A stretch of DNA of 64,000 nucleotides from Streptomyces phaeofaciens (GTDB lineage Bacteria; Actinomycetota; Actinomycetes; Streptomycetales; Streptomycetaceae), in contig NZ_BMSA01000005.1 of assembly GCF_014648915.1 (NCBI RefSeq), positions 248,001 to 312,000 of the forward strand, in the 5' to 3' direction. Below, piece after piece: positions 24,861-33,090 of the stretch. The notes under the pieces are model-generated. The model saw only the letters and a program-made list of their open reading frames with translations. It was not told the origin of the DNA and searched no databases. The position numbers and the translations under genes are program-made. The number at the start of each line of letters is the position of its first letter. Positions within the stretch are counted from its first letter, which is position 1.

Positions 24861-26420
24861 GTGACGACCACCTCTCCCGCCGACGTACGTCCCGACCCGC
24901 CGCGCGCCCCCGAGCCGGACGACGGCTCCCTCGCCGCGTTCGGCTACCGCCAGGAACTGCACCGCAGCCTCGGCCGGTACGCCTCGTTCGCCGCCGGGTT
25001 CTCCTTCATCTCCGTCCTGACGACCGTCTTCCAGTTCTTCGCCTTCGGGTACGCGTTCGGCGGCCCCGTCTTCTTCTGGGCCTGGCCGGTGGTGCTGGCC
25101 GGCCAGCTGCTGGTGGCCGCCTGCTTCGCGGAACTGGCCGCGCGCTATCCGATCTCGGGCGCGATCTACCAGTGGTCGTCGCGGCTGTCGACGCCGGCCT
25201 TCGGCTGGTTCGCCGGCTGGATCATGGTGATCGGACAGATCGTGGTCGTCGCCGCGGCCGCCCTCGCGCTCCAGATGGTGCTGCCCGCGATCTGGTCGGG
25301 CTTCCAGCTGATCGGCACCGACCCCGCCCCCACCTCACCGGACGGCGCGGCCAACGCGGCACTGCTCGGCGTGGCCCTGCTGGCGCTGACGACCCTGGTG
25401 AACGTCGTCGACAACCGCGTGATGTCCGTGATCAACCGGGTCGGGGTGACCGCCGAGATCATCGGGGCGGTGCTCATCGTCGTCCTGCTGCTCACGCACT
25501 CCGAGCGCACGCCGACCATCACCTTCCACACCGACGGGGCCGCGCAGAACGGCCTCTTCGCGGCACTGCTCGTCGGCTCGTTCACCGCCGCCTACGTGAT
25601 GATCGGCTTCGACAGCGCGGGCGAGATGAGCGAGGAGACGCACCATCCGCGCCGTACCGCGCCCCGGACGATCCTCACCGCGCTCGGCGCGGCCGGCCTC
25701 CTCGGCGGGCTGATCGTCCTGGGCGGGCTGCTCGCGGCGCCCAGCCTCACCGACGGACGGCTCGCCGTCGACGGGCTCAGCTACGTCCTCACCAGCAGCC
25801 TGGGCGACGGCGTCGGCAAGGTGCTCCTCGCGGACGTGGTGGTGGCGATCGCGGTGGCCACCCTCGCCATCCAGACGGCGGCCTGCCGGATGCTGTTCTC
25901 CATGGCCCGCGACGGACAGCTCCCCTTCTCGGCCCGCCTCGCCCGCGTGCACCCGCGCACGGGCATGCCGAACGCTCCCGCCCTCGTGGTGGGCGTCCTC
26001 GCGGCCGCCCTGCTGCTGCTCAACTTCGCCTCACCGGACGCCTTCCTGGCCATCGGCACCACCTGCATCGTGATGCTGTACCTGGCGTACGCGATGGTCA
26101 CCGGCCCGCTGCTGGTGCGCCGGCTGCGCGGCGGGTTCCCCGGCAGCGCCCCGTCCGGCACCGACGAGAGCGGCGCCCCGCTCTTCTCCCTGGGCCGCTG
26201 GGGCATCCCCGTCAACGCCCTCGCCCTGCTCTACGGCCTGCTGATGACCGTCAACCTGGCCTGGCCCCGGGCGGCGGTGTACGACCCGGCGGGCGGGCAC
26301 TGGTACTTCCAGTGGTTCACCCTGCTGTTCCTGGGCGCGACGGTGGCGGCGGGCGCCGGCTACCGGGCGTACCGGCGGCGGACGGCGGCCGGTGCCGTAC
26401 CGGAGACCGTACCGGCGTAG
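24861..26420 (+). CDS. APC-family permease, probably for guanidine/urea-type substrate
   Basis: A 519-residue amino acid-polyamine-organocation transporter with about twelve helices, an N-terminal hydrophilic tail (1-38), and the family regions FSFISVLTTVFQ, SGAIYQWSSRL and GFDSAGEMSEETHHPRRTAPRTIL. Permeases of this branch are often annotated as urea carboxylase-related. Here the functional link comes from regulation: it carries the same palindromic operator as the carboxylase/allophanate hydrolase operon 9 kb away. I infer that it imports that operon's substrate, probably guanidine or a related compound. The GTG start has AAGGCAGG five to six bases upstream. No guanidine riboswitch motif was seen in the leader. 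It is monocistronic, divergent from the PadR gene. Confidence 0.88.
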   Translation: MTTTSPADVRPDPPRAPEPDDGSLAAFGYRQELHRSLGRYASFAAGFSFISVLTTVFQFFAFGYAFGGPVFFWAWPVVLAGQLLVAACFAELAARYPISGAIYQWSSRLSTPAFGWFAGWIMVIGQIVVVAAAALALQMVLPAIWSGFQLIGTDPAPTSPDGAANAALLGVALLALTTLVNVVDNRVMSVINRVGVTAEIIGAVLIVVLLLTHSERTPTITFHTDGAAQNGLFAALLVGSFTAAYVMIGFDSAGEMSEETHHPRRTAPRTILTALGAAGLLGGLIVLGGLLAAPSLTDGRLAVDGLSYVLTSSLGDGVGKVLLADVVVAIAVATLAIQTAACRMLFSMARDGQLPFSARLARVHPRTGMPNAPALVVGVLAAALLLLNFASPDAFLAIGTTCIVMLYLAYAMVTGPLLVRRLRGGFPGSAPSGTDESGAPLFSLGRWGIPVNALALLYGLLMTVNLAWPRAAVYDPAGGHWYFQWFTLLFLGATVAAGAGYRAYRRRTAAGAVPETVPA

Positions 26421-26496
26421 CCGCCCGGGGCCGGGCGCGGCCGGGCGGGCGGGTCCTGGCCCGGGATCCGACCCGGCATCTGCCCCGGGGTCCGCC

Positions 26497-27090
26497 CTAC
26501 GGCCTGGCCCGGTCGTCCTGTACGCGCGCGTGCAGGTGCATGTCGTGCCAGCCGTCCGGGTGGAGGGTGGCGCTGCGCTTGGTGCCCTCCAGGGTGAAGC
26601 CGGCCTTGGTGGCGACGCGGCAGGAGGCCGGATTGGCGACGGAGTGCATCAGCTCCAGGCGGTGGAAGCCGATCTCGTCGAAGGCCCAGCGGGTGAGGGC
26701 GGTCGTGGCACGGGCCGCGACGCCCCGCCCGCGGGCCGCCGCCGCGGTCCAGTAGGCGACCTCGGCCACACCCTCGCTCAACACGATGCCCCGCAGCGCG
26801 ACCCGCCCGAGCAACGCGTCGCTCTCCGCGTCGGCGACGGCCCACTGGGCGTCCCGTTCCGCCTCCCAGCTCGCACGCCACTCCTCGATCCAGCCGGCGG
26901 CCTCCGCCTCGGAGTCGGAGGACCGGATGTGCCACTGGTGCATCAGCGGGTCCTGGAAGACGGCGTGGACGGCGGGGGCGTCCTCGGCCCGCCACGGACG
27001 CAGGACCAGTCCGTCACCGGTGGGGAGCACGGGCTGCGGGGCGCGGGAGAGGGCTCCCGCGGGCAGGACGAAGCCGGTCGTGAAAGGCAT
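26497..27090 (-). CDS. GNAT-family N-acetyltransferase (RimJ/RimL type)
   Basis: A 197-residue acetyl-CoA-dependent N-acetyltransferase of the RimJ/RimL-like group. The N-terminal strand (GLVLRPWRAEDAPAVHAVFQDPLM), the acetyl-CoA loop R-G-x-G-x-A (AAARGRGVAARATTALTRWAF), and the C-terminal RLELMHSVANPASCRVATKAGFTLEG are all typical. The acceptor is unknown and may be a protein N-terminus, a small molecule or an antibiotic. The ATG at 27088-27090 has GCAGG nine bases upstream; ATG at 27099 lacks a site. It is single, divergent from the pseudouridine synthase, and converges with the permease gene across a short GC-rich gap (26421-26496). Confidence 0.88.
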   Translation of the reverse strand: MPFTTGFVLPAGALSRAPQPVLPTGDGLVLRPWRAEDAPAVHAVFQDPLMHQWHIRSSDSEAEAAGWIEEWRASWEAERDAQWAVADAESDALLGRVALRGIVLSEGVAEVAYWTAAAARGRGVAARATTALTRWAFDEIGFHRLELMHSVANPASCRVATKAGFTLEGTKRSATLHPDGWHDMHLHARVQDDRARP

Positions 27091-27152
27091 GATCCGCATC
27101 CTGCCAACGGTTCTCGGGGCGGCCAACGGGTTTTCCCCGGCCCCGTGGCCCG

Positions 27153-27196
27153 ATCCCGAGTCCCCGTAGGCCTGGTCCCGAGTCCCCGTAGGCTTG
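27153..27196. repeat. 22-bp tandem duplication upstream of the pseudouridine synthase
   Basis: Two adjacent 22-bp units, each containing TCCCGAGTCCCCGTAGGC, occupy 27153-27174 and 27175-27196. A third partial copy (ATCCCGATG) includes the start codon of the next gene. Each unit carries a possible -10-like TAGGCT/TAGGCC, so a promoter half may be duplicated. Confidence 0.8.
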
Positions 27197-27202
27197 ATCC
27201 CG

Positions 27203-28156
27203 ATGAGACGCCGTACCCCGCCCCCGCCCTCCCCCCTGCCGCAGCGCGACGGAATCGACGCGATGCGGGTGCGGCTGCCGGGCGAGGGGCACTGGGCCAC
27301 CGTGCGCGAGCATCTCGTGGAACGGCTCGGCGGGGCCGGGCCCGGGGTCGTCGACGGGATGCTGCGGGCCGGGCTGATCGTCGGCGCGGACGGACGGGCG
27401 GTGGCGCCGGACACGGCGTACGTGCCGGGGATGTTCGTCTGGTTCCACCGGGAGCTGCCCGACGAGGTGCCGGTGCCCTTCCCGCTGGAGGTGGTCCACC
27501 GCGACGCGCACCTCGTCGTCGTCGACAAGCCGCACTTCCTGGCCACCACCCCGCGCGGCAGCCATGTCACCGAGACCGCGCTGGCCCGGCTGCGGCGGGA
27601 GCTGGACATCCCCACCCTCGGCGCCGCGCACCGCCTGGACCGGCTCACCGCCGGGCTGGTGCTGTTCACGGTGCGGCCGCAGGAACGCGGCGCGTACCAG
27701 ACGCTCTTCAGCGACCGGCGGGTGCGCAAGGTGTACGAGGCCGTCGCCCCCTACGACGCCTCGCGCGCGTGGCCGGTGACGGTGCGCAGCCGGATCGTGA
27801 AGGAGCGCGGGACCATGGCCGCGCGCGAGGTGCCGGGCGAGCCCAACGCGGTCAGCCGGATCGAGCCCGTCGAGCACCGCGCGGACGGGCTGGCCCGCTA
27901 CCGGCTGGTCCCGGAGACCGGGCAGACCCATCAGCTGCGGGTGCACATGAGCGCGCTGGGTGTGCCGATCCTCGGCGACCCGCTCTACCCGGAGGTGGCC
28001 GCCCCCGTGCCGCCCGGCGACTTCCGGCGCCCGCTGCAACTGCTCGCGCGGGAGCTGGAGTTCACCGATCCGATGACGGGGGCGGAGCACCGGCTGCGGA
28101 GCCGACGGGTGCTCGGCGCGTGGGAGTCGTACGACCGTTGGGCCGCGGGCGGCTGA
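27203..28156 (+). CDS. RluA-family RNA pseudouridine synthase
   Basis: A 317-residue pseudouridine synthase. The catalytic Asp is in the family motif HRLDRLTAG (about residue 150), preceded by LVVVDKPHFLATTPRG. Further family segments are KVYEAVAP and the C-terminal GQTHQLRVHMSALGVPILGDPLYP. It isomerises uridine in rRNA or tRNA; the exact site cannot be told from the sequence. The N-terminus (about 1-70) replaces a clear S4 domain. The ATG at 27203 is almost immediately preceded by a tandem repeat and lacks a strong ribosome site. The gene is single, converging with the conservon P450 54 bases downstream. Confidence 0.92.
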   Translation: MRRRTPPPPSPLPQRDGIDAMRVRLPGEGHWATVREHLVERLGGAGPGVVDGMLRAGLIVGADGRAVAPDTAYVPGMFVWFHRELPDEVPVPFPLEVVHRDAHLVVVDKPHFLATTPRGSHVTETALARLRRELDIPTLGAAHRLDRLTAGLVLFTVRPQERGAYQTLFSDRRVRKVYEAVAPYDASRAWPVTVRSRIVKERGTMAAREVPGEPNAVSRIEPVEHRADGLARYRLVPETGQTHQLRVHMSALGVPILGDPLYPEVAAPVPPGDFRRPLQLLARELEFTDPMTGAEHRLRSRRVLGAWESYDRWAAGG

Positions 28157-28210
28157 CCACGGCCGGGCGGCGGGGGCCGGGCCGGCCTCCGCCGCCGTAC
28201 GGGGCGCGGG

Positions 28211-29674
28211 TCAGTACCCCCGCCACCAGGACAGGAACCGCCGCCAGGCGTTCGGCCGGCGCGCGGGGTGCGGAACCGGCCCGGGCCGGACCGGCTCCGG
28301 GGCGGGCGGCGCCGGCGTCGGGGTGGCGGGTGTCGGGCGGCCCGCCCGCTGCGGCGGGACCTGTGCGTGGCTCGGCCTGAGCTTGGCCTCCTCCTGCTGC
28401 GGCCTCGGCTCGAAGTGGACCGGCAGCTCCACCAGGTGCCGTGAGGCGATGGACGTCGTCCAGCGCAGCTCGTCCTCCTCGCAGTCGAGCTGGACATCGG
28501 GCAGCCGTGTCAGGAGCGCGTCGACGCCGACGTCGGCGATGGCGCGGCCGACGTCCTGGCCGGGGCACTCGTGCGGGCCGCCGCCGAAGGCGAGGTGGGA
28601 GCGGTTGCCCCGCATGTGGGCGGAGAGGTCGGGACGCACCCGGGGGTCGAGGTTGCCGGGGGCCGGGGCGAAGAACAGGCCGTCGCCCTTGCGGATGCGC
28701 TGGCCGCCCAGCTCGGTGTCCTGCTTGGCGATGTAGGCGAAGATCGTGCTGAACGGCGGCTCGTCCCACAGGACCTGCTCGACCGCCTCCGGCACCGTCA
28801 TCTCGCCGCCGTTGAGCTGGGCGAGGAAGCGCGGGTCGGTGAGGACCATGCGCAACACGTTGGACAGGAGGTTGACCGTCGCCTCGTAGGCGGCGAAGAG
28901 CACCAGGCGCAGATGTTCGCGGACCTCGTCGTCGGTGAGCCCGGCCGGGTGGGTGATGAGATGGCTGGTGAAGTCCTCGCCGGGCTGGGCGCGGCGGCGG
29001 GTGGTGAGCCGGCTCAGCGCGTCCACGACGTACTCGTGGCTGGCGACGGCGGTCTCGCTGCCCTTGAGCGCGTCCCGGGCGGCGGCGACCATCCGGTCGT
29101 TGTACTCGTCGGGCATGCCGAGGATCTGGCACATCACCGCCATCGGCAGATGCTCGGCGAACTGGCCGACCAGATCGGCCCGGCCCTCCTCGCAGAAGCG
29201 GTTGACCAGGGATTGCGTGGCCCGGTGGATGTACCGGCGCACGCTGCGCTCGTCGAGGGTCGCCATGGCCGAGGTCACCGCGCCCCGCAGGCGCTTGTGC
29301 TCGTCGCCCTCGGCGTGGGCGCAGATGGGCTGCCAGGCGATGTGCGGCATGAGCGGATGGTCGGGCCTGACCTTGCCCTCCCGCATCGGCGACCAGAGCC
29401 GGGTGTCCTTGGTGAAGTGCGACGGTGTGCGGGCCATCTGAAGGTTCTCGGCGTGGCCGAGGACGATCCAGATGGGCAGGTCGTCGTGGAGCAGGGCCGG
29501 TGCGACCGGGCCGTGCTCCTCGCGGAGCTGCTCGTACAGCTCGCCCAGCTCCTCGGTGCCGGGGCCGTAGAGGCGTTGCAGTCCCCCGGGGCCGCGGCCG
29601 TGCGCGGGGCAGCCGGGCGGCGGGTCGAGGGCGAGATCGTGCGGACCGGTCGAGGTCGGGTGTTCAGGCGTCAC
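28211..29674 (-). CDS. rarE: Conservon cytochrome P450 (RarE) lacking the ExxR motif
   Basis: A 487-residue cytochrome P450, the last gene of conservon cvn9. The heme-binding loop is FGGGPHECPGQ with Cys370 as thiolate ligand. The I-helix reads LFAAYEATVN (260-268), with Ala/Thr in the oxygen-activation positions. The K-helix, normally E-x-x-R, reads E-Q-V-L-W (299-303), so both conserved residues are replaced (Q300, W303). This matches the CYP157-type exception described in S. coelicolor. A Pro-rich tail of about 65 residues ends in WRRFLSWWRGY. The start is GTG at 29672-29674 with a weak ribosome site. In S. coelicolor and S. griseus cvn9 restrains aerial development and antibiotic production; substrate and redox partner are unknown. 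Confidence 0.9.
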   Translation of the reverse strand: MTPEHPTSTGPHDLALDPPPGCPAHGRGPGGLQRLYGPGTEELGELYEQLREEHGPVAPALLHDDLPIWIVLGHAENLQMARTPSHFTKDTRLWSPMREGKVRPDHPLMPHIAWQPICAHAEGDEHKRLRGAVTSAMATLDERSVRRYIHRATQSLVNRFCEEGRADLVGQFAEHLPMAVMCQILGMPDEYNDRMVAAARDALKGSETAVASHEYVVDALSRLTTRRRAQPGEDFTSHLITHPAGLTDDEVREHLRLVLFAAYEATVNLLSNVLRMVLTDPRFLAQLNGGEMTVPEAVEQVLWDEPPFSTIFAYIAKQDTELGGQRIRKGDGLFFAPAPGNLDPRVRPDLSAHMRGNRSHLAFGGGPHECPGQDVGRAIADVGVDALLTRLPDVQLDCEEDELRWTTSIASRHLVELPVHFEPRPQQEEAKLRPSHAQVPPQRAGRPTPATPTPAPPAPEPVRPGPVPHPARRPNAWRRFLSWWRGY

Positions 29675-29768
29675 AGGGGGTCGCTCCGAAACTGTGGTCG
29701 GTCGCTGTCAGGGGGGTACGGCGGTGCGGGTGACGACGGGGGAAGCGGGTGGTGCGGGTGCGGCCGGT

Positions 29769-30389
29769 TCAGGCCAGGCCGTTGCTCAGGGCCAGGGCGT
29801 GCAGGAAGCGCATCAGCGTCATCAGGACGTCGCGGCTGGAGGCCCGGCGGCGGGCGTCGCACTCCACGATCGGGATCTCGGGTGCCAGGTCGAGGGCGGA
29901 GCGCAGGTCGTCGAGCGGGTAACGAGGGCCGTCCGGGAAGGTGTTGACGGCGACCACGAAGGGCACGCCGCGCTCCTCCAGCCGGCCCATGACCTCGAAG
30001 CTGACCTCCAGACGGCGGGTGTCGACCAGGACGACCGCGCCGAGGGCGCCCTCGAAGAGGCCCTCCCACAGGAACCAGAAGCGTTCCTGGCCGGGCGTGC
30101 CGAAGAGATAGAGGACGACCTCGTCGGTGATGCGGATCCGGCCGAAGTCCATGGCGACCGTGGTGGCGGTCTTGGTCTCCGAGCCGTAGTTGTCGTCGAC
30201 CCCGATGCCGGCCTGGGTCATGGTCTCCTCGGTGGTCAGCGGCTTGATCTCGCTGACGGAGCCGACCATCGTCGTCTTGCCGACGCCGAAGCCGCCCACG
30301 ATGACGATCTTCGCCGCCGCCGTCGTGCTCTGCGGGAGATGGTCCTCGGCCCGTGGGCCGGGGATCGTGTCAGAGCCGTTGAAGTCCAT
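29769..30389 (-). CDS. rarD: Conservon GTPase-like protein (RarD)
   Basis: A 206-residue Ras/MglA-like NTP-binding protein. The P-loop is G-G-F-G-V-G-K-T-T (32-40). The switch region has GTPGQERF, and where NKxD normally specifies guanine it reads VNTFPD, as in other conservon D proteins. It is expected to switch a membrane complex formed by the A-C products. Its start lies inside the end of rarC (20-bp overlap), consistent with tight coupling. The rarE P450 follows after a gap of about 95 bases. Confidence 0.95.
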   Translation of the reverse strand: MDFNGSDTIPGPRAEDHLPQSTTAAAKIVIVGGFGVGKTTMVGSVSEIKPLTTEETMTQAGIGVDDNYGSETKTATTVAMDFGRIRITDEVVLYLFGTPGQERFWFLWEGLFEGALGAVVLVDTRRLEVSFEVMGRLEERGVPFVVAVNTFPDGPRYPLDDLRSALDLAPEIPIVECDARRRASSRDVLMTLMRFLHALALSNGLA

Positions 30390-30798
30390 GCATCACCGCT
30401 TCGAGAAGGGACCGGTCGGGGAGGTGCTGCCGGACGATCGGGGCGCGTGCCTGCACGAGTTCGGCCGCCAGCATCTCGGTGAGCAGCACCGACACCACAC
30501 TGAACGGCAGGCCGAGATAGGCCGACACCTCGGCCACCGACAGCGGGGCGCCGCACATCCGCAGCACCGCCGTCTGTTCCGGGGTGGCCGACGACGGGGG
30601 TTCGGCACGCGCCACGATTAAGGTCACCAGGTCGAGGGGCGCCCGCTCGCCGTCCGGGCCCGTGATGATGTACAGGCGCTCGGGGTTCTTCTTCTCCCCC
30701 TCCTCCTGCTCCTCCTGCTCGACGGGCTCGGGGGCCGGGGGAGGTGCCGGGACCGGCTCGGGTACGGGGTGGCGCCGCCGGCGTTGCGGAGGCGTCAT
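30370..30798 (-). CDS. rarC: Conservon DUF742 protein (RarC) with a TTA codon
   Basis: A 142-residue DUF742 protein. A Pro/Glu-rich N-terminal third (Glu-rich run near 26-35) precedes a DNA-binding-like winged helix (about 40-142: RLYIITGPDGERA ... VLRMCGAPLSVAEVSAYLGLPFSVVSVLL). Conservon C proteins are thought to sit in a heterocomplex with the A, B and D proteins. Codon 60 (30619-30621) is TTA, the rare leucine codon read only by the bldA tRNA. I found no other in-frame TTA in the window. Translation of rarC, and through the overlapping starts of rarD, would then depend on bldA. Its start overlaps the rarB stop (30795-30798). Confidence 0.93.
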   Translation of the reverse strand: MTPPQRRRRHPVPEPVPAPPPAPEPVEQEEQEEGEKKNPERLYIITGPDGERAPLDLVTLIVARAEPPSSATPEQTAVLRMCGAPLSVAEVSAYLGLPFSVVSVLLTEMLAAELVQARAPIVRQHLPDRSLLEAVMHGLQRL

Positions 30799-31202
30799 AC
30801 GGGGTGCCCGTTCCGGCGGGGCGGACTGGTCAGATGGGCGCCGATCCGGACCACCAGGTCGCGCATCGAGGCGCTCATCCGCCCGGGTTCGCAGCGCACG
30901 TCGGCGAGGACCGCGAGATAGGCGTTGGCGCCGGCGGACATCATGTAGAAGTAGCCGCCGTCCATCTCGATCATGACGAGGTTCATGTCGCCGTTGACGG
31001 AGGGCATCTCCTGGGCGACGGCGCCGGCCAGGCTCTGCAGGCCCGCGCAGGCGGCGGCGACCCGGTCGGCGGCATCGGGCTCACCGGCGTAACGGGCGAT
31101 GCGCAGTCCGTCGGCGGAGAGGACGACGATCATCTCGATGCCCGGAACGCCGTCGTACAGCTCCTTGAGCACCCAGTCGAAGTTCTGGCGCTGCTGGATC
31201 AC
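30795..31202 (-). CDS. rarB: Conservon roadblock/LC7 protein (RarB)
   Basis: A 135-residue single-domain roadblock/LC7 protein (FDWVLKELYDGVPGIEMIVVLSADGLRIA ... AACAGLQSLAGAVAQEM ... YLAVLADVRCEPG), resembling MglB-type partners of small GTPases. It probably acts as a GTPase-activating or scaffold partner of RarD. The GTG start (31200-31202) overlaps the rarA stop (GTGA), and its own end overlaps the rarC start by 4 bases, so the cassette is translationally chained. Confidence 0.95.
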   Translation of the reverse strand: MIQQRQNFDWVLKELYDGVPGIEMIVVLSADGLRIARYAGEPDAADRVAAACAGLQSLAGAVAQEMPSVNGDMNLVMIEMDGGYFYMMSAGANAYLAVLADVRCEPGRMSASMRDLVVRIGAHLTSPPRRNGHPV

Positions 31203-32818
31203 GTGAGGTCCCCTTCATCGTCGGCCTCGGTCTTGGCCTTGTCTTCGATCAGGTGCAGGTAGGCGGTGGGGTTGCGGGTGAAGTCGGTGGGGTGCACGCC
31301 GGGCGGGGCCTCCTTCTTCAGGCCCTCCCAGAACGCCTCGAACGCGAGCCCCGGCTCGGGCTTCTTCCGCTCGGGCACGGGCTCCTGCCGGGGCCGGGCG
31401 AACGGGTCCGGCTCGCCCGCGCGTTCGGCGGCCTGGGCGGCGTACGCCTCGCGGTAGCGCTGGGTGATGGAGATCGTCGACTTGCTGCGGCGCTGCGGCA
31501 GCCCCTGCTCGGTCCACTCGGTGACCACGGGGACGTCGTCGTCCAGCGAGACGTTGGCCGGGATCTTGGGATTGGTGGGGCGGCGCTTCTTGGGCGGGCG
31601 CTTGGGGCCCTCGATCCCGCCCAGTTCGATCTGCGGTACGGCGGTGGCGCCGATGCCGTGGGCGAAGCCGGGGGCGGGGTCGGAGGTCATCATCTCGCTG
31701 GGCACGATGAGGACGGCCCGCACTCCGCCGTACGCGGAAGTGCGCAGCGAGACCTGGAGGTTGAACGACGTGCAGAGCCGGCCGACGACGGCCAGACCGA
31801 GCCGCGGGGCGCCCCCGAGGTCCTGGATGGTGACGCCGCGCATGGCGTCGTCCAGCATCTTCTCGGTCTTGGCGCGGGCCTCCTCGCTGAGGCTGACGCC
31901 CGCGTCCTCGATCTCGATGGCGATGCCGGTCTGCACCTCTACGGCGTTGACGTGCACCTTGGTCTGGGGCGGCGAGAAGCGGGTCGCGTTGTCGAGGAGT
32001 TCGGCGAGCGCGTGGATGAGCGGCTCGCAGGAGAGGCCGCGGATGTTGACCTTGGCGATGGAGTCCAGCTGGATGCGCCGGTAGTCCAGGATCCGGGACA
32101 TGGCGCCGCGCAGCACGCTGTACAGCGGGACGGGCTGGGGCCAGCTGCGGCCGGGGCGGCCGCCGCCGATCACGCCGATGGAGTCGGCGAGGCGGCCGAT
32201 CAGCGTGGTGCCGTGGTCGATGCGCAGCAGGTCGTCGAAGACCTCGGGGTTGCGGCCGTGGTCCTCCTCCATCTCCCGCAGTTCCGCGGACTGCTGGTGG
32301 ACGATCGCCTGGACCCGGCGGGCGACGCTGACGAAGGCGCGCTGGGCGGAGTCGCGCAGGGCCTCCTCGTAGTCGACGATCTCCAGGACCTTCCGGATCA
32401 CCGCGCGCTGGGCGTCGTCGAGGTCGCGATAGGCCGGATCACCCTCACGAAGGTGGTTCATCACCTCCCTGGGGGAATTTCCGCTGCGCAGCCACTCCAC
32501 GGTCAGCGGCACGATGTCGTCGGCGAGGCGCCGGTTGTCCTCCTGGTGGGTGGCGACGCGCCGTTCGAGGTGGGCGATGCGCTGGTCCTGCCGGGCGCGC
32601 AGTTCGCCGAGTCGTCGGCCCTGGCGCAGCGCCTGGGCCCCCGCCGCGGTCACCAGGAGGGTGGCGACGGCTCCGCAGACGCCGACGGCGAGCCGGGCCT
32701 GCACCGCCACCAGGGCGACGGCGGCTCCGGTCGCCGCGGCCGTCAGTATCGCGGGCAGCAGGATCAGACGCGCGGAGGGAAGTTCTCGGCGATCGGGTGG
32801 GGACTGAACTCTCGCCAT
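31199..32818 (-). CDS. rarA: Conservon sensor histidine kinase-like protein (RarA)
   Basis: A 539-residue membrane protein with two N-terminal helices (about 17-60) and a short extracytoplasmic loop, a coiled-coil, a histidine-containing segment (LLRIDHGTTLIGRLADSI), a GHKL ATPase domain with N-box (LAELLDNATRFSPP) and G-boxes, then a basic Pro-rich C-terminal tail. It resembles a sensor kinase but has no partner response regulator nearby, as in all conservons. The ATG at 32816-32818 has GAGGGTG five bases upstream; the longer frame to 32890 is leader. It is the first gene of cvn9. Loss of the orthologue causes precocious aerial development in S. coelicolor and S. griseus (recalled from the literature). 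Confidence 0.93.
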   Translation of the reverse strand: MARVQSPPDRRELPSARLILLPAILTAAATGAAVALVAVQARLAVGVCGAVATLLVTAAGAQALRQGRRLGELRARQDQRIAHLERRVATHQEDNRRLADDIVPLTVEWLRSGNSPREVMNHLREGDPAYRDLDDAQRAVIRKVLEIVDYEEALRDSAQRAFVSVARRVQAIVHQQSAELREMEEDHGRNPEVFDDLLRIDHGTTLIGRLADSIGVIGGGRPGRSWPQPVPLYSVLRGAMSRILDYRRIQLDSIAKVNIRGLSCEPLIHALAELLDNATRFSPPQTKVHVNAVEVQTGIAIEIEDAGVSLSEEARAKTEKMLDDAMRGVTIQDLGGAPRLGLAVVGRLCTSFNLQVSLRTSAYGGVRAVLIVPSEMMTSDPAPGFAHGIGATAVPQIELGGIEGPKRPPKKRRPTNPKIPANVSLDDDVPVVTEWTEQGLPQRRSKSTISITQRYREAYAAQAAERAGEPDPFARPRQEPVPERKKPEPGLAFEAFWEGLKKEAPPGVHPTDFTRNPTAYLHLIEDKAKTEADDEGDLT

Positions 32819-33090
32819 GTGGGCACCCTCGTATAGGGATCTGTCGGCATCTTCGTAATATTTGGGAACAAGCGCACGAATACACCGCAACTTGGTGCGC
32901 CGCGGGCGAGCTTAGTCCGACCGGATCATCGCTGTGTCATATTCAGCAACCACCTGAAACCGACCGTGCGAGTGGAGTACCCTCGGCCCCATTTGCACGC
33001 TCAGGCATCAGTCGCACACACTCGGTCACGGCGAACACATGTGCCGAACCGGCTCACCGGGACGGGTGAGCCGGCCCCTCCGCGGGTGTC

